From Dehalogenimonas etheniformans (GTDB lineage Bacteria > Chloroflexota > Dehalococcoidia > Dehalococcoidales > Dehalococcoidaceae), in assembly GCF_014672715.2 (NCBI RefSeq), contig NZ_CP058566.2, positions 1,984,001-2,048,000 on the forward strand: DNA of 64,000 bases, given 5' to 3'. The notes under the pieces were generated by a model, which was given only the letters and a program-made list of their open reading frames with translations, made no database searches and was not told where the DNA came from. Positions 1-7,298 of the stretch are shown here, one piece after another. The translations under genes and the position numbers were made by a program. Numbering within the stretch: the first letter of the stretch is position 1; each line of letters begins with the position of its first letter.

Positions 1-443
1 AGCTTGCGGGGAGTTGGAGTTTGGGTGGGATCTGTTTTTGTAAAGAGAAACAACGAAAAATAGGCCAACATCAGGAACATGCAGGCCGCAAAGATCAGGT
101 GAAAAGTGCCTACTGTCTTTGCCAGGTCTGATGGTTGCATCTCCGGTGTCGCCGGAAACAAAGCCACTCCGATCGAAAATATGCATGCAAGGATGCCAGC
201 CGGACCGTCGCCCTTGTACCCTCGGTATGAAAAAAGAAAAACGCCGATCGCGCACAGACTTCCGACGAATATGTTTCGCATGCCGGTGTAGTAATAGGAA
301 CTGATGGAATTTTGAATGCCGGGGCTTTCGAATATCCATTTGCCGATCACAAGGACGAAAGGCAGCGAGATGCCGATTATGCCTACCGCCTTGCGTAAGG
401 TCAGGTAGCAGCGGACTAAAACGTCGTTGGACTGCTGGGCCAT
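1..443 (-). CDS. Multi-pass membrane protein, 3' end outside window
   Basis: Reading leftward from an ATG at 443, the frame stays open for 147 codons to the window edge, so the C-terminus is missing. The protein starts MAQQSNDVLVRCYLTLRKA and shows at least four hydrophobic stretches: around residues 20-34, 56-70, 82-96 and 112-134. Between the first two lies a polar loop with SISSYYYTGMRN. This layout resembles a family of uncharacterised bacterial integral membrane proteins. I do not recognise a function. No catalytic motif is visible. The gene is transcribed away from the repeat-rich gap at 444-1249 and has no visible partner. Confidence 0.75.
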   Translation of the reverse strand, partial: MAQQSNDVLVRCYLTLRKAVGIIGISLPFVLVIGKWIFESPGIQNSISSYYYTGMRNIFVGSLCAIGVFLFSYRGYKGDGPAGILACIFSIGVALFPATPEMQPSDLAKTVGTFHLIFAACMFLMLAYFSLFLFTKTDPTQTPTPRK

Positions 444-1249
444 TAGGAAATTATAACACCGGCAAAAAGCGAAGATTCAAATTGCTTTGGGTGGATGGTG
501 GGCGCTATCAGTCAATAGACAGAACTTTTAGCTTAACATTCAGCCTAACCCCGAGATGAATGTGGGTGCGCCTAGATCAAGATAACAATCTAGCTTCTTG
601 TGACGGGAAAAAATTTGAATCGATTGACTAGAGTCTCTATGTCAGAGACTGAACACGGTGGCGCTTCGTGTTTAATACAAAACCCTGTCAGTTTTAATTC
701 CTAGGTCACTGTCATATTTTTGCTTATTTCGGCACTTATCACTTTCCACTATCCTGTTTCTAGTATCTCATTTAGGAAGGCGTAGGGTATTGACTGGAAA
801 GTAAAAATAGCTTTGACAAGATACTAAAGAGGAAAGTAGCAGGATAGTAGATTTAGCTTTGAATGATCCACCGTAGGCTGGTAATTGGAAAGTAGACGAT
901 ACTGGAAAATTAGCTTCGACTGGATAGTGACTGGAAACTAGCACGGGCGAAGTGAATCAGTCGCCCAGCAGAGTGGAATAATCAAAATTAAAAAACAATC
1001 ACCTGAACAAAAGCAGATAAAGTGACCTGGACGGGGAGACGGAGGAGAGTCGTGCGCTCTCCGAAACGCAACCGGATGTTTTTCAATGAATCGATAGGAT
1101 TTCGCCCGAAGGAGTTCAATTGTCCCTCGGGTGTTTTTAGATGTTGTCTCTTTCAAGGAGTCGGACACTGCCTGAAGCACGACTTATCCTGGAGTGGATT
1201 TCCTTTGAGCTATTAAGGGGGGACGACGTAGGATATTCGATGTTCCTAT
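444..1249. other. 806-bp gap without a convincing gene
   Basis: Short ORFs on both strands here have no recognisable domain and no ribosome binding site, and they look like chance. What can be seen is a 7-bp hairpin AGTCTCT-5-AGAGACT at 632-650 and a field of degenerate direct and inverted repeats at 738-942, described separately. The sequence is AT-rich. It lies between a leftward membrane protein gene (start 443) and the 3' end of the leftward MarR gene (stop 1250). Confidence 0.6.
738..942. repeat. Degenerate direct and inverted repeat field
   Basis: Three imperfect copies run on the plus strand at about 791-825, 830-866 and 886-942. They share the elements GGAAAGTAG, GATA(C/G)T and TTAGCTTYGA. 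An inverted copy at 738-767 reads, on the minus strand, AGATACTAGAAACAGGATAG followed by TGGAAAGTGA. The copies are diverged and unevenly spaced, so this is not a CRISPR array. Pieces such as ATAGTAGA and AAGTAGAC resemble the half-site TAGTAGAC of the operator at 1901-1936, so these may be decayed regulator sites or the remains of a small non-autonomous element. Confidence 0.5.
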
Positions 1250-1795
1250 TTACTTTAGATTTATTTTATATTCAACTAGTATTTTAGATTGTTTGTATAC
1301 CTGAGGCAATAAATGATCCCGGAGCTTTAGGAGTATATTTGCCAAAAACTCTTTTTCAATATCAGTTAAACACTCCATCGAATCATGGCCGGCGGCTTCA
1401 ATGTCTTGTCTGGCGTTCTCGAAAAGATCCCTTCCATTTTGAGTTAGTTCTACTCTAACCATGTGTTTCTCTTTGAGGTCTTTATGCTTAGTGACCAGAC
1501 CTTGGTTTTCTAGTCTGCCGATCATTGCCGACACTGCTGCAGGTTCAAAAATCACAGACTTAGCTATCGAGTACGGAGTAGGCAAACCATTGAAGTTATT
1601 GATTTCATGTAATATCGCGAATGCTTCTCCGCTAAGATTAATTTTCTTTTTCTTTAGCCAACGTGACCATAACTTCGTAAGCAAATGGCTACTTTGGAAA
1701 AGCAAAATTCTTAAATACCAGTCAAGATCTATTGTTGGCGATGGAGTGACCGCGGGTTTCTTAGGCACTGCAAGAGCCCATCCTTTCTGCAGCAT
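1250..1795 (-). CDS. MarR-family transcriptional regulator
   Basis: A winged-helix regulator of about 181 residues. A MarR-type core follows an N-terminal region of about 40 residues: INLSGEAFAILHEI, a recognition-helix region PYSIAKSVIFEPAAVSAMIG, then the wing and the NQGLVTKHKDLKEKHMVRV strand, and C-terminal dimerisation helices. The ATG at 1795 is preferred over an in-frame TTG at 1825; neither has a strong Shine-Dalgarno sequence. It is divergent from the response regulator at 1957 across a near-perfect palindrome that is the obvious candidate operator. MarR regulators commonly neighbour reductive dehalogenase genes in Dehalococcoidia, so control of the downstream rdhA region is plausible but not shown. 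The ligand is unknown. Confidence 0.85.
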   Translation of the reverse strand: MLQKGWALAVPKKPAVTPSPTIDLDWYLRILLFQSSHLLTKLWSRWLKKKKINLSGEAFAILHEINNFNGLPTPYSIAKSVIFEPAAVSAMIGRLENQGLVTKHKDLKEKHMVRVELTQNGRDLFENARQDIEAAGHDSMECLTDIEKEFLANILLKLRDHLLPQVYKQSKILVEYKINLK

Positions 1796-1900
1796 TCTAT
1801 CTTTATTCGACAGCTCGAGCAACAATAACTGTTTAATTGGTCGTTTAGAGTCAATCCTAAAAAATTCTTGGTTCTAATACTTTAGGACGATGACACTAAC

Positions 1901-1936
1901 AGATAGTAGACCTATACTAGTAGACGTCTACTATCT
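1901..1936. promoter_or_regulatory. Palindromic operator between marR and response regulator
   Basis: A perfect 16-bp palindrome TAGTAGACGTCTACTA sits at 1918-1933. An extra upstream half-site AGATAGTAGAC (1901-1911) forms an 11-bp inverted pair with GTCTACTATCT (1926-1936). The site lies between the divergent MarR gene and the response-regulator gene, about 20 bp upstream of the latter's ATG. MarR dimers typically bind palindromes of this length, so autoregulation and control of the divergent gene are inferred. Confidence 0.7.
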
Positions 1937-1956
1937 CTCTATTGAGGGTGAGACCA

Positions 1957-2667
1957 ATGCGATTTCTAGTTATCGAACCTGTGCGAGCAGATTTGGAGGC
2001 GATCAACTCCATTTTTAAGATGTGTTGGCATGGGATCTTGATTATAGCGGCTCATACCGGCGCTGAAGCATGGGAAACGATTGAAAAACGTTTGCCTGAC
2101 TTGATAATTCTTGATCTCACAATGCCTGACATTGACAGTTTTGAAATGGTTAAAAGTGTTCGTTTGTTTTCCTCTGTTCCCCTGATCGTCATAGATGCAA
2201 ATCAAAATGAATCGTCGTTGGTTAGATCGTTTGAACTTGGTGCGGACGATTATCTCATCAAACCACTCCGGCCCTTAGAATTATTGGCGCGTACGAAATC
2301 TTTAATGCGACGAATATCGACTAACCGAAACGACCAGATTTTGGTTGCAGGGATGCTTCGATTACATGCCTCTCTCCACATGGCATACCTCGGCGATAAG
2401 GAAGTGGCTCTTACCCGGACGGAACATGTAATTTTACGCCATTTGGTAGAGAACATGGGTAATACCGTCTCCCACCGAAGCATCGCCCAAAAAGTCTGGG
2501 GGGATGATTCTGTTGATTCATCGGCCAGTTTAAGGGTTTATATTGAACACATAAGGAAAAAACTCGGCGACAATTCACGTTGTCCCTCATTAATTCTCAC
2601 TGAGACTGGTTTTGGTTATCGACTCATTCCCCCAGAAACGAGAGTTAATGAACCTGTAATGGTGTAG
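1957..2667 (+). CDS. OmpR-type response regulator with atypical receiver
   Basis: A 236-residue protein with an N-terminal receiver domain (about 1-118) and a C-terminal winged-helix DNA-binding domain (about 135-230, ending TETGFGYRL as in OmpR/PhoB). The phospho-acceptor Asp53 (LIILDLTMPD) and Lys102 are present. The usual acidic pair near the N-terminus is reduced to Glu7 (VIEPVRAD), and the conserved Thr/Ser is Asp80. Phosphorylation may therefore be altered or absent. ATG 1957 is chosen because GAGGGTGA lies just upstream; an in-frame TTG at 1942 is less likely. No histidine kinase is encoded nearby. Regulator-type genes are common next to rdhA, but the target here is unknown. Confidence 0.88.
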   Translation: MRFLVIEPVRADLEAINSIFKMCWHGILIIAAHTGAEAWETIEKRLPDLIILDLTMPDIDSFEMVKSVRLFSSVPLIVIDANQNESSLVRSFELGADDYLIKPLRPLELLARTKSLMRRISTNRNDQILVAGMLRLHASLHMAYLGDKEVALTRTEHVILRHLVENMGNTVSHRSIAQKVWGDDSVDSSASLRVYIEHIRKKLGDNSRCPSLILTETGFGYRLIPPETRVNEPVMV

Positions 2668-2796
2668 CATCTACCTTCTTCCCTTTATATTTCTTTATCT
2701 GAACCTATAACTCTTTACGTTGACTTTATTTAGCTAATTACAACTCGTTACCGTTTTTTACGCCTTTCGATAGATTGATTGTCTATCATTGTGCGC

Positions 2797-3219
2797 ATGA
2801 ATATCCTGATTATCTCCCGTGATCAGGCAACTTCATCTCTGATTTCTAACGTAGTGCAAATGCGATGGCCAGAATCTGGGAAAGTGGTAATTGTGCACAA
2901 GTTAGATAAAACCCAAATGATCGGACAAGACGCTTATGATTTGGCAATTGTTGACGGTGACCTGAAACGTCCAGCGATGGGAATTATCTCGCGCTTGCGA
3001 AAGTATCCTAACTTACCGCTTTTATTCGTTGCTGATCCACATGGCGATCAAATGGAGACAGCTTGGGTGTTAAATCACGGCTGCACAGATTATCTATTCA
3101 AACCTATTAACGTCGATGATCTAATTTCAACGCTTGAGTCTATGGATGGTGTAGCGCGATTGCGTACTAGTCCTTCGGCAAGATTTCCGGTTATTAACCT
3201 AAACGGAAGTAAAAATTAG
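2797..3219 (+). CDS. Stand-alone receiver-like protein
   Basis: About 140 residues, nearly all a CheY-like receiver fold with no output domain, ending in a short polar tail. It keeps Asp53 (LAIVDGD) and Lys102 (YLFKPI). As in the preceding regulator, position 80 is Asp rather than Thr/Ser, and the first acidic cluster is incomplete (SRDQ). The shared pattern suggests the two genes are paralogs, and this copy may be a truncated response regulator or an inactive dimerisation partner. ATG 2797 is preferred over an in-frame TTG at 2779. Just upstream, GATAGA-7-TCTATC (about 2768-2786) is a small inverted repeat that could be a regulator site. Confidence 0.7.
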   Translation: MNILIISRDQATSSLISNVVQMRWPESGKVVIVHKLDKTQMIGQDAYDLAIVDGDLKRPAMGIISRLRKYPNLPLLFVADPHGDQMETAWVLNHGCTDYLFKPINVDDLISTLESMDGVARLRTSPSARFPVINLNGSKN

Positions 3220-3466
3220 ATGGACAACCAACAAATAATTAGCCGAAAAACCTTTATAAAAAATCTTGAACGAAGGACTTTAAGATGTCACCCAAAATCC
3301 TTCTCTAACAATTTGCTACGGAGTCTAGTTCACACGCCAAATCGACTAGATCAAATTCGGGTGATCAAATAATCGACATTTTGAACGGTAAGCATTCGTG
3401 TGCTCGAGATAGCGCCAGTGATAGTTCCTGATTTCTGTACGAAATAGCGATTTGTACGAATTGAAG

Positions 3467-5266
3467 ATGCTTGATTTCATCGAAACCCCAACGTTTTCCG
3501 AAGTAAAACTCTCCGCAAATGGCTTGCGAGTGCTAGAGAAGCGTTACCTCAGGCGCAATAGAATAGGTGAGATGATTGAAACTCCCGAGGATATGTTCCA
3601 CCGGGTAGCCAAAGCTGTTGCCTCAGCTGAATTCAAATACAAGTCTAAAGCTAACGCCGGCTCGGTCGAAAATGAATTTTATCAGGTGATGGCCAATCTC
3701 GACTTTTTGCCCAATTCCCCGACCTTGCTGAATGCTGGTACTGAAGATGGGCAATTAGCCTCGTGCTTCGTCTTGCCTATCCCAGATTCTGTTGAAGAGA
3801 TCTTCGATGCGATCAAACACACCGCTCTAATTCACAAAAGTGGCGGAGGCATCGGATTCGACTTATCGCAAGTCAGGTCTAAAGGCAGTCCTGTCGGGAA
3901 ACACCCGAACGCTGCAGGTGGACCCGTAGCGCTTATAAATGTCTTTGCCAAAGCAGCCGACTACATCAGACAGGGGGGTATTCGCCGTGGCTGCAACTCC
4001 GTAGTCCTGAGCGTAGACCACCCCGACATTTTGGATTTCATCAAGGCCAAGAACGACCCGCTAGCTCTAACCAATTTCTATAATTCTATTTCAGTTACCG
4101 ACGATTTCATATCAAGAGTATTGGCTGGAACAGATTATCCTCTCATTGATCCACACTCAGGCAGCGAAGTTAAACGTCTGAAAGCTCGCGACGTCCTTAA
4201 CCTCATTGTCGACCAGGCATGGCATACCGGTGATCCCGGCTTGGTCTTCATCGACCGTATTAACCTAGACAATCCCACACCCGCCTTTGGCAATATGAAA
4301 ACCCTCACAGGCTGCGGCGAGCAAGCTCTACTTCCATACGAGTCATGTAATCTCGGATCCATCAACCTCGCCCGAATGCTTATGGATAACGGCGATGGGC
4401 TGAAGATCGATTTCGATAAGCTCGAGCGGATTGTGCCGTTAGCAGTTCGTTTCCTGGATAACATAATCGATATCAACCATTTCCCGGTCAAAGAAGTTGA
4501 ACGGGCGACGAAACTTACTCGCAAAATTGGACTTGGTGTCATGGGATTCGCCGACATGCTTATCCGACTGCGGATCCCATATAACTCGACCAAGGCTATT
4601 ACAGTGGCCGAGACAATTATGGAGTTTATCAATGACCTAGCCCATAAAGCCTCCCAACGGCTTGCTAGGGAGAGAGGTGTCTTCCCAGCGTGGCACGGCA
4701 GCACCTACGAAATAATAGGCATTCCAATGCGTAATGCCTGCTGCACCACTATCGCTCCCACGGGAACGCTGTCCATCATTGCTGGGGTCTCGAGCGGAAT
4801 CGAGCCCATCTTTGCGGCGGTCTTTGTCCGCAACATCCTGGATGGTGAGAACCTCTTGGAGATCAACCCCTATTTCGAAGAAGTGGCTCGAGAGCGCGGT
4901 TTTTACTCCAGGGAACTCATCGAGCAATTGGTGACATCAAATCATTTATATCTTAGGAAAGAGGTTCCCGAGGACGTCCGAAAAGTCTTTGTAACAGCCC
5001 ATCGGGTCTCGCCGGATTGGCATGTGAGGATTCAGGCTGCCTTCCAACGGCATACCGATAACGCGGTATCCAAGACAGTCAACTTCCCCAAGAGTGCCAC
5101 TAGGGAGGATATCGCCAGGGTATTCATGATGGCTTATAAGCAGGGTCTCAAGGGAATTACCGTATATCGGGACAACAGCCGGGACTTACAGCCTCTATCT
5201 ACCAGTGAGGAAGGGGTCAAGTTATTGGAGAAAATTGAATATTTATCGTTTCAAAAGAGGAATTAA
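3467..5266 (+). CDS. nrdJ: Adenosylcobalamin-dependent ribonucleotide reductase, copy A
   Basis: A class II ribonucleotide reductase of about 599 residues. It reduces ribonucleotides to deoxyribonucleotides using a radical generated from adenosylcobalamin. Landmarks in order: ASCFVLP (redox Cys), HKSGGGIGFD, GGIRRGCN, TGCGEQALLPYESCNLGSIN (radical and partner cysteines), IGLGVMGFAD, APTGTLSIIAG and KGITVYRD near the end. There is no C-terminal CxxC tail. A second full copy lies at 22112-23917. This copy opens a same-strand series running through a membrane protein, a Cys-cluster protein and a DUF71 ATPase to rdhA, so it may be an accessory form acquired with the rdh region. The start is uncertain: ATG 3467 or TTG 3452, both without a good ribosome site. 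Confidence 0.92.
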   Translation: MLDFIETPTFSEVKLSANGLRVLEKRYLRRNRIGEMIETPEDMFHRVAKAVASAEFKYKSKANAGSVENEFYQVMANLDFLPNSPTLLNAGTEDGQLASCFVLPIPDSVEEIFDAIKHTALIHKSGGGIGFDLSQVRSKGSPVGKHPNAAGGPVALINVFAKAADYIRQGGIRRGCNSVVLSVDHPDILDFIKAKNDPLALTNFYNSISVTDDFISRVLAGTDYPLIDPHSGSEVKRLKARDVLNLIVDQAWHTGDPGLVFIDRINLDNPTPAFGNMKTLTGCGEQALLPYESCNLGSINLARMLMDNGDGLKIDFDKLERIVPLAVRFLDNIIDINHFPVKEVERATKLTRKIGLGVMGFADMLIRLRIPYNSTKAITVAETIMEFINDLAHKASQRLARERGVFPAWHGSTYEIIGIPMRNACCTTIAPTGTLSIIAGVSSGIEPIFAAVFVRNILDGENLLEINPYFEEVARERGFYSRELIEQLVTSNHLYLRKEVPEDVRKVFVTAHRVSPDWHVRIQAAFQRHTDNAVSKTVNFPKSATREDIARVFMMAYKQGLKGITVYRDNSRDLQPLSTSEEGVKLLEKIEYLSFQKRN

Positions 5267-5542
5267 ATGCTATTACTCATAATTGTATTCATTATCGCAG
5301 CGATCGTAATTATTGTGATTGGTGCTCATAACTCATGGATAAAGAATTGTCTCGATGACGCAGGTCCTTTTGGTTCCGCAACAGGCCTTACCGCCAGAAA
5401 AAGACTAGGCATTCTACATTTAACTTACGTTTGGAATGAAAAGAATCGAAGTACTGAAACTGACGTAACTGATTTCAGTCAGAAACAAGAACCAGCGCCT
5501 TTGTCACAGGAATGGTTAAAAAGTGTCTACAGGAAAGCGTAG
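5267..5542 (+). CDS. Small single-span membrane protein
   Basis: A 91-residue protein whose ATG directly follows the nrdJ stop codon, with GAGGAA within the nrdJ end serving as ribosome site, so it should be translationally coupled. Residues 1-20 (MLLLIIVFIIAAIVIIVIGA) form one strong membrane anchor. The rest is soluble and charged, with no cysteines apart from one at NCLDD. RdhB membrane anchors of dehalogenases are of similar size but usually have two or three spans and follow rdhA, so I do not call it RdhB. Function unknown. The position suggests tethering of a neighbouring soluble protein to the membrane. Confidence 0.65.
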   Translation: MLLLIIVFIIAAIVIIVIGAHNSWIKNCLDDAGPFGSATGLTARKRLGILHLTYVWNEKNRSTETDVTDFSQKQEPAPLSQEWLKSVYRKA

Positions 5543-5629
5543 GTTCAACGATCGAAAGGTATTAGATGTCAACATGAACTTGCTGGGTATTAGGGTCGAC
5601 AGGTCGTATTCCACCTACGAAGGATTGAC

Positions 5630-6235
5630 ATGATAGAACAACAAGTCCACAACGTGATGTCGTTGCAGGAACAAGCTTATTGGCGGCATCTCACCGACGA
5701 GTATGAAAGTTATCTCCGTCTAATGTCGCTACGAAATCCTATGGCAGTCAAGTTCGGGGTGAAGTCCTGCCAACGTTGTGGTCAATGCTGCCTCCGCTTC
5801 TGCACCCCTCGCCCCGACGAAATCGAACCGATTGCCAATTACCTCAAAATATCGGTTAGCGAGTTAATCGGAAAATATATGGTCATTGACACTCCTGATT
5901 GCAAGACCTTTTTCCTACGTTGGGCTAAACATGGCGAAGAGGACATCACCGGTGGGCGTATACCCACTCTAAGGACGTACGACCGAGGATATTGCATCAT
6001 GTTCAACGAGAAGACACGGACTTGCCTGATTCATCCGGTGCGCCCCCGTGAAGCTAGATATGTCAAATGTTGGCGACAAGACAATGGCTTGGACAGAAAT
6101 GAATGGGGCATAAGCGCCTGGAAAGAAAACGACATATATAAATTTATCGGCGATTGCGACCCTAGTTTAATGCGACCTCCGAGGGCTGCAGGAATAAATA
6201 AGTCTCCACCGACACAGAGAGGGCTTACAGCTTAA
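5630..6235 (+). CDS. YkgJ-type cysteine-cluster protein
   Basis: A 201-residue protein with the signature of the YkgJ / zinc-or-iron-chelating family. CQRCGQCC lies at about residues 48-55, FCTPRPDEIEPI follows, and further cysteines occur later: CIMFNEKTRTCLIHPVRPREAR, YVKCW and GDCDPS. In this family eight or so cysteines coordinate a metal or Fe-S centre; the biochemical role is mostly unknown. It has a GAAGGA ribosome site. It lies between the nrdJ pair and the DUF71 ATPase and upstream of rdhA, so a role in cofactor handling for corrinoid enzymes is possible but is only an inference from context. Confidence 0.8.
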   Translation: MIEQQVHNVMSLQEQAYWRHLTDEYESYLRLMSLRNPMAVKFGVKSCQRCGQCCLRFCTPRPDEIEPIANYLKISVSELIGKYMVIDTPDCKTFFLRWAKHGEEDITGGRIPTLRTYDRGYCIMFNEKTRTCLIHPVRPREARYVKCWRQDNGLDRNEWGISAWKENDIYKFIGDCDPSLMRPPRAAGINKSPPTQRGLTA

Positions 6236-6318
6236 CATGAGAGAGCTACTGGTCAATCCGTCCAACGACACAGGCACCAAAGACGCCATGACGATAAAAA
6301 TGTCGATGAGGAAGTTAT

Positions 6319-7110
6319 ATGGATCGTTTTAGCCAATATCATCCCGAAGAAGCCCTCGTTTCCTGGAGCGGCGGGAAGGACTCGGCTTACGCCTGCTTCC
6401 TAGCCATGCGCCAGGGGCTAAATGTACGCTACCTGGCCTCAATGATGACCACGAACAACAACCGACTTTTTCCCCACTATCTGACTCCTGAAATCATGCA
6501 AGCCCAGTCTGACGCTATTGGCATACCGCTTGTTCAGCAGTGGGTGACCGTACCCGCGAAGGTGACACGCGATAAGACCAGGGTGACCGATTATGACGCA
6601 AAATTTACCGATATGCTGAAAAAGGCAAGAATTCAGGGTGTCACCTGTGGCGTCTTTGGTGTTGTGAGTGTAGGCAACCCATTTTACCAACAACAACACG
6701 AATGGGTCCATGAAGTGTGCCGTCCTGCAGAAATACGTCCTTACCTGCCCCTTTGGGGAATTGACCGCCAATCAATACTCACAAATATCATCGCTGATGG
6801 TTTTAAAGCCATCATTGTAATGTGCGACAACCATCGCTTGGGTAAGGAATTTCTCGGTCGTGTCCTTGACGAAGATCTTCTAGCCGAGTTTGTCGAACGA
6901 CACCGGTCGACTCCCGATGGGAAAGTTGGCCTATACCACACGTTTGTTCTTGATGGACCAATTTTCAAAAAGAGACTAGAAGTGGATGAGTCCGCCGAGA
7001 TCAAACTTAATGATATGTGGTATCTGGATATCAAGCGCTTCCACCAAGCCGAAAAATCCACCAAGGAGCCATCCATCATATATCAGGAAGAGGAGTTAGC
7101 TCTTGTCTAA
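6319..7110 (+). CDS. DUF71/COG2102 PP-loop ATPase, copy A
   Basis: A 263-residue adenine nucleotide alpha-hydrolase. The PP-loop SWSGGKDSAYA is at about residues 14-24, followed by the family elements GVFGVVSVGNPFYQQQHEWV, DGFKAIIV and a late HTFVLDGPIFKKRL. Archaeal and eukaryotic relatives are diphthine-ammonia ligases (Dph6). For a bacterial subgroup, comparative genomics has predicted a role in B12 salvage. That fits here, because both DUF71 genes of this window sit beside a cobalamin-dependent nrdJ and this one is also just upstream of the corrinoid enzyme RdhA. The start is backed by GAGGAAG. It is longer than copy B (23963-24625) and extends further at the C-terminus. Confidence 0.85.
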   Translation: MDRFSQYHPEEALVSWSGGKDSAYACFLAMRQGLNVRYLASMMTTNNNRLFPHYLTPEIMQAQSDAIGIPLVQQWVTVPAKVTRDKTRVTDYDAKFTDMLKKARIQGVTCGVFGVVSVGNPFYQQQHEWVHEVCRPAEIRPYLPLWGIDRQSILTNIIADGFKAIIVMCDNHRLGKEFLGRVLDEDLLAEFVERHRSTPDGKVGLYHTFVLDGPIFKKRLEVDESAEIKLNDMWYLDIKRFHQAEKSTKEPSIIYQEEELALV

Positions 7111-7298
7111 TGAGCAAAGTCGGAACCGATATTTCTAATTTAACCTCGTTCGGCAATGAGACAGGTTATTGAATTTCGCGTAGCAGCATATGGTACCAGG
7201 TGGGTTTGCGTGGAAAGAAACGTGGAGGATAAGACATGATAAGTTGACACTCAGGAAAGTCTGAGAAAAGCTAACGAAATAGAAAGAAAGGGAAGTAA

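Noticed and set aside
738-942. CRISPR array
   Set aside because: Repeats are diverged, unevenly spaced, partly inverted and lack spacers of uniform length. No cas gene is present.
938-1216. Two short ORFs, one on each strand, in the 806-bp gap
   Set aside because: Both overlap one another and lack domains, ribosome sites and realistic composition.
4135-4704. A 189-codon minus-strand ORF over nrdJ copy A
   Set aside because: The nrdJ frame has strong motifs through this stretch. No independent evidence supports the reverse ORF.
5267-5542. RdhB membrane anchor
   Set aside because: Only one membrane helix, upstream of rdhA and coupled to nrdJ. RdhB proteins usually have two or three helices and follow rdhA.
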